Origin: Rachycentron canadum
Taxonomy: Eukaryota; Chordata; Actinopteri; Carangiformes; Rachycentridae
Direction: 5' to 3'
Assembly: GCA_038496675.1 (NCBI GenBank)
Contig: CM076650.1
Location: 20,140,724-20,204,723 of the forward strand
DNA: 64,000 nucleotides
The position numbers and the translations under genes were made by a program. Below the pieces are notes generated by a model. That model was not told where the DNA came from and did not search any database. It saw nothing but the letters and a program-made list of their open reading frames with translations. Shown piece after piece: positions 33,710 through 47,575 of this stretch; the first letter of the stretch is position 1; the number at the start of each line of letters is the position of its first letter.

Positions 33710-36700
33710 GAATCAGTGATGGGCTGAAACATGTCAAGAGAAAGGGTAAAATTAAGGGATGGAGAGACAGAAAGCAAAAAAAAAAAGAAACAGCTGGAAA
33801 TGAGAAGATGGTGCAAGTGAAAAAGGTACAGAAGAAAAGGAGTGATTATTCAGCTGTTGATTTTGGACCTTTGACCCTACAGGGCCAGAGCAGACCAAGT
33901 CCCTGGGTAACATATGGACTGGATTTATCCTCTCCATATGAGCACAGTACACAGATGCAGGTAACTCTGTAGGTGTTCTTGTTCTTAATCCTGTGTGAGG
34001 AAACAGCTTTTTACTCATGGTGGAGTGTACATCAGCACTGGAGTTTAAGCAGATAGGTCACCTGCTGTTAACCAGGGAAGATATTTTTTTTCTTCCTTTT
34101 TCTCATCTACTGAACCTGTGAAAAATGTAACATATGTATCTGATTCATCAGTAATATTGATTTAGGTGAAGCATTGAGTTATATATGTTGAAGATTTATG
34201 TATCTTTTGCATATGACTCCTGGAATACTAAATGATGTCATTGATAGCCTTTGCTGGGTAACATGCCTGAGTGTGCTTTGACTGACACACACTTAAACCC
34301 AGTGTGGTCTATTTTCACATTCAAGCTGTGGAGAGATAATACTGGCTTCTAATCCTATGGAATAACCTCAGGCTAGACAAGCATACCCGATATTTCTGAT
34401 AGCACTCCATCTGTGAGATTGCGTCAAAACTGCACTCCATCCCCGAAGCCATACCACGCGCTCTTGTATTTCTTCATTCCAGTTTCAATCAAATGTTGGC
34501 CGAACGTTTTCGCTTGATGTAGATGAGGAGTAGCCTTTGGGCAGCCAAAGGGTGAGGCCAGTGTGTGGCTATCATGCCTTCCATGCACGAAAGGACAGCT
34601 ATTATCAGCGAACCTGAGATGATGTTAAATTATCACATGCACAAGGACAAAACCCATATGAGTTCGGACTCATTCAAGAAGAGTACTCTGTGCTCAACCA
34701 GTGCTAATAACACTTCATTGTGCTGTAGAATGTTATTTTCCACACTCAAGATCAAAAGCATATGGCAGCACTGTGGTGGGATTTGATGCTGTCATGTGCA
34801 GGAAGTCAAGTTTTGGAAGCAGGACCTTTACTTACCACAGTACTTTTACACTGTGATTTTGCAGCTATTATATAAGCAGAGACCTGAGTATTTCTTTGAT
34901 TGTTCTGGGTAACCAGGAACATTGCTTATGGAGAGAGATGTCATTTTTTATAGAATGTACCTTTCTTTAGCTTTCAGAGGAGCAAACAAAATTCCTTTGG
35001 CCCATATTGTATTGGCCCAAGGCACGTGTCTAAGAGGCTGATAAAACCAAATACTCCTGTAAATACAAGCAAAAATATCTGCAGGGCACTGTGGACTAGT
35101 TAGAGGATATAACTTATAAGATTTGGGTGAAAATAACCTTTTACCCCATAGCTGTATTATTGTTTTCTGTATTTTTTGGACAGTCAGAGAATGTAACTGC
35201 CCTCTACTCAGTATTTTCCATTTGCTCTACATACAACATACATTTATAACATGAAGATACATGTGAACATATGCAGCATATATAAAGGTAACATAACCCG
35301 AGACTCAATTTTGTGCTGAAGAGATAACATAACATCAGCTTGAGGCTGACTGCTTAGAGCTGAGAGGTCAATTCAGCTATGAGGAAGGCAAATATTTTCC
35401 TGCATGAACTGTGTTTACATTTCGGTTTAGTGAGGGCACAGCGATTGTTTTGCTGGCAGGTCAAGGGAGCATACTGCAGACAGGCTTGACAAGTGTTTTT
35501 TTCATGTATATTTTTTGTCCATAAATTTTCCTTACTCAAGAGTGATTCATACTTAAAAATGTTTTATAAGGCCTTTTATGACATGGTGCAGTGTGCATTA
35601 CTGTAAGATTTCTTAAGCTACTTCCCGGTACCTGTCCTCACTCTAGGTTTTGGGTTTTAAAGGTCATTGTTTATTTCCATGCACAGATGATGATATTCAG
35701 CTTTAGGTGGTCCCAGAAGGACTTCTATCTGCCGTGAACCCATTCCAGGATGCGTTCACTGGATCTTTCTTTTCATATATCAACACAACCGGCAGAACAA
35801 TCATCCTCAATCACCCTTTTTCTGTCTGTCACTCGGAACCCCGCACCACATTGGCAGTGCTCCCAAAAGCTAACGTGGCATCACATTCTTGACTAAACGT
35901 GCATAAAAACAAATTAGCCTGGCCCATACAATTTGCAAAGAGATGTGTGCAGCCAGCCAGCAAATAGATGTCATTCCAAACCAAGGTCATGATGGTATTG
36001 AGGCTGGAAATTTAGGATTGATGTTTGCACATGCCGGGCTTCTCCACTTTTCACTCTCAGTCTGACGGGTTTGATGAAGGCTTATTGGACGAGACCCACA
36101 GGGAACGAGACAGCTCAGACAACAGAGACTATCCTCCACAACCTTGTGATTTAGAGCTGAATTAAACCCGAACTTAACGTCATTTCATTGCTTGTAAAGA
36201 CCATTTTAGTATTTGCATCAATACATTTTAGAGAGAGAATGTTTCCAATTTTATGGTGCCACAGTCCTTTGAGAAAGTTTAAATTGATAATTTAACCTTT
36301 AAGTCTAAGACACTAACAAACACCCAACCAATGTCATTATCGAGTTGAGCTACACTATTTTTGGTTCACTTTTTGAACCTTGCAATGTGTTATATATTTG
36401 CTTGCAGATGACGTCTGTGTAGCTGAATAGATTTTATGTTTTTTGAATCTTGTATTATATCTTCAGAGGTGTACATGTAAAAAGCAGCTGCCTGACTCTA
36501 CAACAATAAATAAGAGGACTCCCAGCTTGCCTTCCTAGTGGCAGCAGAAACAAGTGAAGAAATGTCAACTGTGCAACCCCATCTGACATCCTACTTATTA
36601 CCACACTCACTCTCAGGACACATGGCACTAGCTTGTAAAAAGGCCCTCACCAATGAAACAGTAAGATTGTCATACAAGCATACATGACCTGTTGGCATTG

Positions 36701-38350
36701 TTTCAGGAGAAGGTTTCCAGTATTATGACAGAACTGGACCCACACTATAAAACACTGGAAAATAAAAATACATGAAGGTAAGACACACTGACCACGGACT
36801 GATGGTCATCGCTGGTTCCACAGTCACAGCTCACTGTGTCCCAGAAACATGTATTGCACTGCATGTAGGTTGCATTCACATTAATTTAGAATAAATGACA
36901 TGTCCACTCTAAATTGACTCTTTGTCACAGCCCCATTACGTAGTGTCCATAGTGATGTTTGTGGTGTGATCCCAGAAAGGTTTAGCTCCCTTTAATGTCT
37001 TTTATGAGTAAAACTCCAATTATTTAGGATTGAAGAGTGAAAGTGCTGCATCTGCATGGAACACCAACACCAAACAAAGACATCTATAGACCACACCATT
37101 TTCTGGAACTGACCTGTGAAATGTCAAAATGACGGTTATTCAGTTTAATTCAATTGAATTCAAAACGCTTTATCTGCTCCTCAAGGACCAATATGTTGTG
37201 AGTGAGTCTGTAAACACAGATACACATTCACAATTCACTGATTTATACAAAGGCTACAGAAAATATGACAGAATTGAAACACAGAAGGCAGTAGCCAACA
37301 AAAAGTGTCAATATGCAGGTACATTTGTTAATTAATACACAAGCAAAGCATTATAAAGTATAAACTATTTCTAGTTTAGTAATAGTTATGAGCTGTTAAA
37401 CAGGCCCCAGGCTCTTGAAGGCCCCAAACAACATTATAATCCAGCGCATTTAGCAAATATTACCATCCTAGCACATACAAAAATTTACTTAGATGTGTAT
37501 ATGTTCTTTTCACTCATTTTTCTTTTCAGTCATTGGGATGCATGGTAAATATACAGTATGCTACAGCAGGAGAGACTTTTTACCCTCCATGGTATGCATA
37601 GTGGGCCGTGTTGAACAGAGGAGGGCTGGTCTAATAAGTCCCCAGGCTATGGTAGCCAGGCCTGTGGTAGGTGGATGATGGATCTCAGTGCCAGGGTACA
37701 TAATGGTGGGACAGGGGAGCACGGGGGTGAAGGACAACACTCTGCCCTCTCTCCTTAATCAGATGCAGATCAAGCTAAAAGCAGCGGAGCAGCAAATCCC
37801 TCCTCTAACAGCGAGCCTCTAGACCCCGCACAATCCCCTCTCCCTTCCCCTCTCTTCTTCCCTCCTTCAGCCCCTCCTCCCCTCTTCATCCCTCTCTCTT
37901 TTCTTCTGATTGTCTTAGCAACAGAGCTTAGGGAGCGAACCAGAGGAGGAGATGGATGCTCGGAGGCCTTTACCACAAAGATCATATAGGATAAGTGCAA
38001 AAGCCCCTTGTGGCTTGTTGATAAAGTATTGATTTCTCCACAAGCTGCTGTTTACGAATCACCTTGGAGGGAGTGACCCCCGGGACCTTAGGGTGTGAGG
38101 TAAAAGCGTGTGAGAGGGGGAGTGATGGGGGACATGAGGGGGTAATGTGAAAAATGAAGAAAGGCGAATGCAGAGAGAGATGGACAGATAGAAGAACAGA
38201 GGAGAGAGGGCGAGATAGGAATTGATTGGGGACAAACCTGGCCACTAATTGAAAGGATGGATCAATGATGGTGGACTGTTGAATTTGGGGAAAACGAGGC
38301 AGGAGGCTCTGCTTCTTGATACTTGTGGACAACATGAGACCAAGCACACA
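33710..38350. other. Long non-coding stretch, no gene seen
   Basis: No gene, RNA or clear repeat. Higher-complexity patches at 34400-34560 and 35700-35895 keep several CpGs and could be conserved elements. A self-complementary AATTCAATTGAATT run at 37147-37160 is followed by text resembling a common fish repeat end. Pyrimidine-rich DNA lies at 37835-37910. Confidence 0.5.
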
Positions 38351-38355
38351 TGCAC

Positions 38356-38393
38356 GTGCTCATTTGAGTGTGCTGACACACTCAAATGAGCAC
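38356..38393. repeat. Perfect inverted repeat (17-base arms, 4-base loop)
   Basis: Left arm GTGCTCATTTGAGTGTG (38356-38372), loop CTGA, right arm its exact reverse complement (38377-38393). Pairing stops abruptly at both ends. The stem is too short for a typical microRNA precursor. A transposon footprint or a foldback duplication of a short sequence is possible. Confidence 0.95.
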
Positions 38394-38399
38394 AGTCTG

Positions 38400-40925
38400 C
38401 GCTTTGATGCCCCTTCTCATTGTCTCCTGAGAGATCAAGGCCTTGGCCACATGAAGAATATAAGGAATGCTAATGTCATCCTCAGCCGACACGCCTTCCT
38501 GTCTCCTGTTCAGGAGGTGGCAGTAAACAATGTGGGTAAAGTCATTTTGGAGCATCCAGGCTAGTTCCAGGGTGACTGACACAGACAATGTCATTACCCC
38601 TTGGGGTAGAAACAGACCAGACAGACACACAGCTCTCAGCTTTCAAGTCCAGTCTGAAAAGTTTAAGCCCCCATTCAGAGTTGTCTTTTTTTCTATTTCC
38701 ACACCCATCTTTACCCAGGATCAACGTGAAGGCCTTGGTTGTCTCTGTCTCTCTGACCGTCTCTCTCCCCCTCTCTCTATATGTGTGTGCGTGTGGCCCT
38801 TCATTTCAGCTAGCTGCATTTACCCAATACTGAACAACAGGTCACCTTTTACAGAAAATATGAACTGTGTATTTCTTTGCTGTCAGGCCTATGAGTGATT
38901 CACAAAGTTCTCAAATCTGGAAGAGGATTTGTTTTACAAAAACCAGCTGATTAAAGCTGATTAAAGTAAAATACTGTTGACCACCAGGAAAAGGGATCCA
39001 AGCTCCCAGTTTCCTGTGTTGAAGTCAAATGCTTCACACTCCCATCCACTCACCAGGACCTCATCTCTGCCATCTTTGTCTTCGTCTCTTTGGTACCAAA
39101 CAAAAAAAGGGTCACTTTCAGCTGTTTTAACAGATGACCAGTATTGATATTTTTCTGGAATGGACATACTCTGAAATTTTTGGGTATCCTGCACAACAAT
39201 GACAGACAAGATGGTTTGTCGGTAAGAAGAAAAAAAAAAGACAGAAAGTAAAACAGAAAGGAAGAAAGCAAGCAAGAAAGAAAACAACCAAACTGCTAGC
39301 TCCCACTATTCTTCCCTCACTTACACCTTGTTGTCAGGAAATCTAATTTGTACCCGCAGCCCACAGAGCCACCTGGCAACATATGCAGCATGCAAATGGG
39401 GCTCTGTTTTCGACATCGCCAGTTGTAGCAAGAGAGAGAGAGAGCGAGGAAGAGAGAGAGATTGCCCTGGAGGATTAATGACATCATTCTGTATGCACCT
39501 CTGGACTCCCAGACCGCCAGGATATTACCCACCTCTGACATAGAGGGATAATGTTGGTTCTATGAAGGCACAACGTTCGGGGATCTATCTCTTCCTGCTG
39601 GCGTACAGAAAATAATGGGGCTGGTTCATCATCAGATTGCCGTGTCAGGTTTTGGGGGGAAAAAATGAATAAAAATGTGGCATATTGAGAATAGATGGGT
39701 CTGAGGCTGTGGGCTAGTTAGAGTGTACCGCCTGGGTCGCTGACAGTCTCTCTGTTGGCGGCTCTCCATGCTAGCATAGCAGCACAACTTGCTGCAGAAG
39801 GATGCAGTGTGCGGCTGCTCAATGTACACTCATTGTACAACATTATCCATCTTCTATGCTGATTATGTTTAACACTTTTATTTGACTCAGAGGAACAATG
39901 TGTCTGTTAAAGGAGATGCAGAGGACAATGGCTGCGAGTGGGTAAAGTCCTCTGCAGATCCAAGAGCGATGCGCCACACTGGGCCTCTCTCCAGGGGAGC
40001 AGCGATCACAAACAAAATTCATCACTTTGTCAGCAAAGCAATTGTTGGCCTTTTAGTGTGTTAGCTTCAATCTGTTGTCATTACATCTTTTTCCTAGGTT
40101 CACATCTGATCTCACATCTCTTTTTCACACTTGCTTGCCACTTTCACACACTGAACCTCTTGACAATGCTGCGTTAAGTTATTCAGGTAAAGCAGGTTTT
40201 TGTTGTCCACACATAGGTCTAAAATGGCAGAAATATACATTGAACCTGTAAAAAAAAAAAAAAAAAAAAAACTGAATAGATATGACAAATGTTTATTTCA
40301 TATTCAAAAGTGTAATGGTAATGTGGATGAAAGCTCAAACCTTGAATTTGACTTGTAATTACTTGGACTGACTTCTCTTTTTAATGAAAAAAAAAAAAAA
40401 ACCCTGCCAACTTTATGTTCCTGTTCTTTTCACATAGTCATATCGTCTTTATAGTTTGGAGCAGACCTTTTGAATAAAATGTTATTCAGCAGCCCACTGT
40501 CAAGTGGAAACTTCAGCTGCACCACCAATGAATGATGGACAAACACAGTAAAAGTAGAATGATCTCATTTGATATGGATTACCTGACTCGAACTTGTCCC
40601 TGCAGGTTAATTTTCATGCACAACTGGAGTGATTGGCACAGTGTGGTTTGAAAAACACATTCCAAAATCCACAACATCTGTGGTACACGGTGGAGTCTGA
40701 ACGTCTAAGACCAATTTAGTAATCCACTGTATATGTTCAGGAGTAATAGTAGACAGTTTGTTATTTGTAATAAATGTCTTGAATGAATAAATGACTTTTC
40801 TGCAGTATATAACTGTTATACAGGCAAAATGCTGCAGCATCTTACACTGAAAATCAACTCACCGTTCTCACATGACGCTGACATGGCAAACTGAACATTT
40901 ATGGGTTGCATGTGGGGAAGGGGTT
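38400..40925. other. Non-coding stretch, no gene seen
   Basis: Contains a 9-base tandem AGCTGATTA (38946-38964), A runs at 40250-40271 (22 A) and 40386-40401, and a GA-rich run at 39431-39461. No gene or family recognised. Confidence 0.55.
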
Positions 40926-40934
40926 TCTCTCCCT

Positions 40935-40935
40935 G

Positions 40936-40975
<40 letters not shown>
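40935..40975. repeat. (TC)n-(CA)n compound microsatellite
   Basis: About 10 TC units followed directly by about 10 CA units, then a decaying CACA tail to 40990 and a short GTTTATCCT duplication (40990-41008). Confidence 0.95.
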
Positions 40976-40994
40976 TCACATACACACACGTTTA

Positions 40995-43290
40995 TCCTGT
41001 TTATCCTGTCCTCTGGACCCAGAGGCCCCAGGCTTCAAGGCCAGAGAAGACCAGCCTAGAGGCTACAGGCTGTCCTATCCTGTTTCAGGCCCCTCATAGC
41101 AGCCACATCTGTTTAATGCATACATCCAGTCATGAGGTCATTAGGTGGGAATGTGACAGGGAGCAAAGGGGGCTCTGGACCAAGAGATCATTAGCACCTA
41201 TAGCTATTGTGATGCTTGCTAAACACGCAACCAAGCAGTCAAAATATTGGAAAATAAAATGAGTACAGTATGTGTATGTTAATGTGTGACATCAGAGGAG
41301 GTTTTGATTTTTTCCAATGAAGGCAGGGGGTAATGGAAGTTAGAAAACAGCTCTGATCATTCAAGAAAAATACATTTGAGCTGAAACAAAGTGCAGACTG
41401 GTAGCAAACAACCTAACCCGACTTTGGCAGGAAAACCACCTCTTTCTCCGTTCATTGGGGCATATGTCATTTTTCGCTTAGACCCAAAGGTGCGCTGAGG
41501 AAAGAGCAGAGCATTTTTCACCCCCAGGCTCTGTCATTGAGACATAATGGGACCTGCCTGGCCAAAGGCCCTTTTTTGGTTTCCATCAAATGTAGAGGAG
41601 AATGGATCCCAGAGGAAGGTATCAGTGTCCGTGTGATGTTCTCTGGTCCGGCTGAGGAATGCCAAGAACAACACAGCGGGTTTAGTGCTTAGGACCCAGG
41701 GAGGAAATTACAAGCTAAAGACACTAGATCTTAGGACATTTCCAGGTATTTAAGGCTATTAATCTGCTGAATTCCTTAATGACAATATTATGGTTAGTTG
41801 GCTACTGCCTTCACTCTCTCTGCCTGTCTGTCTGAAGACTGGGTGCACATGGACACACACACACGTGCACGCAATGACACAAATCAGAATACACGCCTGA
41901 ATGCAAAAATACACACAATATGCTGTGCACTTCTCACACACACACCAATAACCCCAAATACATTTAAAAAAGATACAAGCAGCAGCTTCACACATACAGA
42001 TATATGCTCCTCACTCTTTCACCACACTTACACATGCACCACATAATCCTCATTGAAAGTCTACTCTAACTGTGGCACACTGCCACTCACTGGCCTGTGA
42101 GAGGTGCTGCTGTGTCTCCTCACAACATCTTATTTTGTACACAGTCCTAGCAGCTGTCCATTTTTCATCCACTTCAAACAGACAAAAAAAAAAAACAATA
42201 AAGCAAAAAAAAGTAGCTACATTTTTATGTTGACAGGAATGTCGTGCTGAGGGTTTCCATTTATCATAAATCATTTGAAGTTATTCGAGACAAAAAAAAA
42301 AGAAAAACCCTGGCATGTGTTTGCAAACTCTCCATGATAAAAGTGCCCAGGCCTTGCTCTCCTGGTCAAAGTCTCATGTGTTCAGATACACACACCTCTC
42401 TGTCTCTCTTTAATGAACTGATAACCTTATGCTGCAGCAGTGACCATGTATGCGGAGATGAGAGAGAGAGAGAGAGAGAGTGAAAAGAGGACAGGAAGCA
42501 AAATAAAGGATTAAGGGATGGGAGAGTGAAAGAAGGGCAAAAGATATGCAGAAAGAGAGAGAGGCAGAGAAAGTGACAAAGTGAGAGAGCAGCACACTGT
42601 GTGATATGCGGACAGATGGTACCCACGCTGCATAGCCACCGAAGCACATGCGATAGCCGTGAACCATGGTAAAGCCTCCCACACCCACGCCTCTACTGTT
42701 GACACCTCTCAACATACTCAGGCAGTGAGAGAGGAGGGGAGGGGTGGGTGGAGAGGTGGGGGGGCACGTAGACAGGATGCTGCTTTTCACTGTGCACTGG
42801 ATGACTGAGGTGTTGGAGGATTTGATGTCTCGCATCTCTGTTTGTAGAGGAAGAGCAGATGAGTGGATGAGGAGCCACAGTGGAATAATGTTGAGCCACA
42901 GGAACTTCAGTTCTCTGATCAGCAACTAAAAAAAAAAACTCATTTTAAATCCCACTCACATTTGTAAAAACTCAAACTGGAACATAACCTTGCTCAGTAT
43001 GTTGTGTAGTTCAGTACATTGTTTTAAAATAACAATGACCCATCAATGGGTCTTGACATATAGTGAGGCCCGTTAAGTAACACTGACCAGTCCAGACATG
43101 GCTGTAACGGCAGCAGGACAGGTCGGTCAGTTGTGGATATGACGGCTAAAAAGTTGGAAAGATGATGTTGCTGTTGATGAAGTGTGTGCTGGGGGAGATC
43201 TGGTAGCCTTGGTTTTTAAGGCATTTGCACCATCGCTGGCCCTGATCTTATAAAGGCATAAAAAATCATTTTGAAGCAAAAAGAAAATAT
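40995..43290. other. Non-coding stretch with simple repeats
   Basis: CA-rich text at 41853-42035, A runs near 42184-42195 and 42290-42301, (GA)n at 42460-42480 with a GA-rich tail to 42590. Frames across these are low-complexity. No gene recognised. Confidence 0.55.
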
Positions 43291-43299
43291 TGGATGTTG

Positions 43300-43810
43300 G
43301 ATATCCTTGATGGAAATTGAATCCAACAAGTTACTATTCGATTGTTGTAACCCTGAATGGTTTAAATGATATTACCAGGTGCTGTAATAGATATTCATTT
43401 ATCTTCAAACATCAAATGTCCGTACTCCTGAGTTTATGGTGTCAATTCTTTACCCTTTGGAGCGAGAGCGATAAAATATTCTTAACTCATGCATCACTTA
43501 ACCCTTTGTATTTTGACACTTTATTTCCTCATTGTTACACAAACCTTATTGCTGTGTGCATTAAAAAAATGTATTGTCAAAATCATTGAATTTTTTCTTC
43601 TGATGATATTAAAACCTATTATGGAGAAATGTATTGAAGAGTATTTCATCATATTGGATGAAGGTGACAAATACAAAAATGAAATGGCATTGTTGTTACA
43701 CCATGTTTGTACCATGCTTGTGTTATATAAAAAGTATTGTCAGCACCGATGTCTCAGAGCATATGGAACATATGGAAATCCAAAGTATTTTATTGGTATC
43801 TAGATGATGA
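43300..43810. other. AT-rich segment of unknown origin
   Basis: AT-rich with two + strand frames of about 90-104 codons (43317-43589, 43489-43803). No domain is recognised; Leu/Ile/Lys bias follows base composition. It could be an old transposon remnant, but I see no terminal repeats. Confidence 0.35.
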
Positions 43811-46195
43811 AACTGCTAGAAGTGTTTTTTAAGAGATACATTAGGACTCAGATCTCAAGGATCTAAAACAGAAAATCAAGTGTAGGTGAACCGTAGATTG
43901 GTTCACTTCTTCAGAGGCTGAGAAAATAAACCTTCATTGAGAAACTACAGAGTTACAGAAGCAGGCGTAGCAGCCACAATCCAGAAGTTGTAACAGGACT
44001 TTGTCTTACTATTGTCAGCTGAACTAGATCTATGACATTAGCAGGTGTCATCTATTTAAAGAACAAAACAACATTTCTGTTTTTACAGTTATCTTGTGCC
44101 TTTTTCACATCATCCACCCTTTTCTGTCTACCACTCCCTCCCACTCCTTTTACTCCTGCCTCTCTTTCCCTCTCCCTCTCTCTCTGTCTGTTTTCTTCCT
44201 CTTCCCCCTTCATCGTACCCATGCAGGTTGGTCTGCACAGTCTGTTGTGTTGTTTAATATGCACAGCCCATTCTTGCTCCTTTATTATTGTCCCACTGGC
44301 GGTGGAGGCCCTTTTCTTTGGCCAGACAATGGGCGGCGTCGTGACAGAGAGCACGGTGGTCATGTCCCATTTGCCACCCCGCGCTATCTCTCTATCCTGC
44401 CCCCCTTCTCACCCACCGTCCGCTTTTCAATAGCACCCTAATACTGTTACAGGAGAGAAAGACCTGGGAGCCTTCAATACGCCCCAAGCCTCCGGGGCCA
44501 CAGCTATATACATGCTATTAGCATAATTATAGCCTGAGAGAGAGAGAGAGAGGAAGAAAGACAGATAGACAGAGAAAGAGAGTGAGAGAGGCAGTAAAGG
44601 TGTTTGTAATGTGACAGTTGTCCACACACACATGCACACTGGCGGAAAGACATTCTTATAAAGGACATTTGAATAGATCTGGTACAGAATTTTGTCCTGA
44701 TCTCATCTATAGTTAAAATAGTTCACTCTGGGCTGGGACTCGTGGGTGGGCAATTCTCCTGGTGGTGCCATGGTTGCCTGACTTTGAACTTGAACTTGGA
44801 CCCTGGGGGTCGAGCAGATTGAAATTGAATTGAGGAGGGCTCCCCCTGGGATAGTGGGCTGGTAAATGCAGGCTGGAGCAGCTGTATTTCCAGCTTGTTT
44901 ACATGTTAACATCTCTTCCCATTCGGTTCTGTTATTCCATCCAGCTCAGTTGTATTTGTTCATGTTCACATGTAATGATGTGGTGTTTGAAGTTCATCTT
45001 CAAAGAGTTTGTCTTTCATGTGATTTTCAGAACATCTTTCTTCTATCTTGAAAAAATCATTACTTGCATTAAAATAGTTAGAAAAATTGACTTTGTTTGT
45101 TCTTAGTGTTTTAGAAAGAAAACAAGAATTTTATCAGGCCTTGTTATCTCATGAAATTAAAGAAAGGAATAATAATAATAACTAAAAAGATGTGTTTACC
45201 TCTGCCAATTTATGTGCACATTTAATTTGCACCTATATCTCATAATATGATCTACACATAATGTTTTCATGCTTGTCTGAGATGGATGAAATGAAACCGA
45301 CTTAGCAAATAAATCATGACATACATAAAGCCTGTGACTTATTTGTCATGCGAACACTGAATAGATAAAAAAAACCAAACAAACAAGAGTTTGACAAAGA
45401 CTTGTGTTGGAGCAAGAAAGTGACAGTAACAGTCCTCAAATTAATACATGAAAAAAAAACATGGATATTTCCATCACAACACCCCACAATGTTTGAGGCT
45501 TGACTGGGATTTGGTCATCTTGTGGCACTCTCCTCCTCTTGGATGGTTTAATGGCTGCCTCCTGGAGGATTACCACCACCAAATGTTTATCTTGATGTGT
45601 CCAAATTCTTATATTTTAGTAGACGGAAACACATTAATTATCATTTTTTTCACTCTTCTACATTGTACCTTTGGACACATTCAGACAGAAGGTATAGATA
45701 GAAGGTTGTGCTGGTATGCAACATCTGCCATTCAATTCTGACCATGAACCTTTTCTGATTGTCTCTCTCCCCATCTTTCCCATCTTTACTATCTGCTGTC
45801 AATACAGGCCAAAAATGCCCCCAAAACATATAACCTGACAAACATATAGTTAAGTCAACCCATGGTGGCATCGTAAAACACAATTTTTCACTCCACACTT
45901 ACACTACACAAATAAACACACGGTTACAGGCAGGCACACCCTGACTCCCATATTTTGCCTTTCATGCAGCATCTACTGTACACCATTCAACAGCTCCACA
46001 GAGCAAAACGATGATCCGCTCTCCACTCACTGCATATTTTTCACAGGAAAGAATACCATAGCAATAGTAAAAGCCAACTCCTCACTACCACTGGCCCAGT
46101 CATCCTGTTTTAGGGGCGGCTTTAAAGCATGTCACAAGACCTCATGCATAGTAAACAGTGCGGCCTCCATGGCTGACTGGTGAGCAATTTGCCTC
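43811..46195. other. Non-coding stretch, no gene seen
   Basis: Pyrimidine-rich at 44130-44215. A higher-complexity patch at 44450-44535 (TACGCCCCAAGCCTCCGGGG, then ATGCTATTAGCATAATTATA) may be regulatory. (GA)n at 44536-44552. AT-rich from 44900 to 45470. No gene recognised. Confidence 0.5.
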
Positions 46196-46289
46196 GTAGA
46201 TTGCCTGGCCCCGGGGCCTTGGAGCTATGTTTATGTATGAGCCCTCCTGTTTCATATGTATCGGCCGCGGATCATTTTCTTCCCCCCTC

Positions 46290-46425
46290 TTCCCCTCCTT
46301 CCCCGTTTTCTCCCCTGCGGAACTGATGGCATACACACAAGAGACACAAGCACACATAAAAACACACACTGGACAATGTGCACAGACACACACACACACG
46401 CATACGGACAGACACATAACATAAA
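46290..46425. repeat. CA-rich tract
   Basis: ACACAAG/CACATAAAAACACAC text with a perfect CA core at about 46384-46399. The opposite-strand Cys/Val frames are artefacts. Confidence 0.85.
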
Positions 46426-46639
46426 CATTAAGAGTGATGACCTGCACAAGGGGCAACACTGTCCCGGCAGATTACACTATTGTCAATACAAATAGAAATT
46501 TACTATACATGTGTCGCAGCTGCTGCTGCTTAAGGTGGCAGTTGTGCTGTGCAGGGTGAGCGGAGATGTATTAGAAACATGTTGTCTGTGATGTTGCCTA
46601 TTTTACACCACCTTTAACCATATTTTATGCCTAAAATAC

Positions 46640-46860
46640 ACCGTTTACATTCCATGTTGAAGTGGCGAACTCGCGCTTTGTGAGCTCTGCGTCATCAGCA
46701 CCTTTTCATAATAGAATCACAAGGCCATCATCGCATGTAAATAAAGATGTTTTTCAAACATTTGTCAAACATTATTTGAATTACCTGATGTCGATGGCAT
46801 ATGCTGCAAGACCGCATGCAGAGAGACAATTATGAAACTGAATACATGTAAGATGAGAAT
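46640..46860. promoter_or_regulatory. Enhancer-like patch (candidate)
   Basis: High-complexity DNA with CTGCGTCATCAGCACC (46688-46703, an AP-1/MAF-like TCATCAGCA core), ATGTAAATAAAGATG (46735, forkhead-like GTAAATA), TTGAATTACCTGATG and GACAATTATGAAAC. CpG retention is above the flanks. Confidence 0.25.
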
Positions 46861-47099
46861 CCGAGTTCATTAACCCTTCATCGCTCCCTCTGTTGTCCCT
46901 CCATCCTCCATTTCCCACATTCTTATCCCTCTGTTGTTTCTTCTCCCTAGTTTTCTCTCATTTATTTTTTGAATCCTCGCCCTCCCTATCTGTGTTTAAT
47001 GAAACAGTGGACAGGTTTTTAAAGGCGAAAAAGCCCATCTGTGATGAGAACAGAGATGCTCATGTAAGACCATATTAAGAAATATTTACAGCATCAAAA

Positions 47100-47335
47100 G
47101 TCAGGCCGAAGATGTCCTCTATGTGTCAGCTAAGGGCGAAGCATCTCCAAAGGGCCCAAATTGTAATGGGTTTCACAGGACACAATTTGTTTGATATGAA
47201 ATGATCCTCGGCAGACACAAAGTGGCCCCCATTAGGAGCCAAGCAGATTAGCGCAGTCCTCTGAGGGTCCGTGGCTCAGTGTCAGTGGTGGAGGACCCTT
47301 CTTATCTTTCATTAAGCGCACACAGCAGGGCGGAT
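47100..47335. promoter_or_regulatory. Enhancer-like patch (candidate)
   Basis: Repeat-free text (CCCAAATTGTAATGGG, GGACACAATTTGTTTGATAT, AGCAGATTAGCGCAGTCC, TTCATTAAGCGCACAC) with factor-like AT cores and kept CpGs, ending just before a GA microsatellite. Inferred from texture only. Confidence 0.25.
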
Positions 47336-47357
47336 TCACCAGCCCAAGGGGGGGTTG

Positions 47358-47360
<3 letters not shown>

Positions 47361-47394
<34 letters not shown>
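47361..47394. repeat. (GA)n microsatellite
   Basis: Seventeen perfect GA units, followed by GAGAGTGAAAGGACGAGAAGG text. Confidence 0.97.
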
Positions 47395-47399
<5 letters not shown>

Positions 47400-47575
47400 A
47401 GTGAAAGGACGAGAAGGAGGGAAACAGAGATTGGTGGCGTTTAAAAAATCATTTCCACATATCATAGCCCCATCTCTAATTCAGTGCTGGAAGCGAAGGA
47501 GCCATGGGGAATGCACAGCATCTTTCTCTCCAAATGCCAAAATTGACCAGCAGGCACAGAGGAAATGAGGCTGAA

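Noticed and set aside
37147..37160. AATTCAATTGAATT palindrome as a regulatory site
   Set aside because: Self-complementary AT text of this kind is common at the ends of fish repeats, so it was left as background.
38356..38393. MicroRNA precursor
   Set aside because: The 17-base stem and 4-base loop are shorter than usual precursors, and no known microRNA seed is recognised.
42410..42925. 171-codon minus strand frame
   Set aside because: Runs through a GA-rich tract; Ser/Leu-rich and overlapping other frames.
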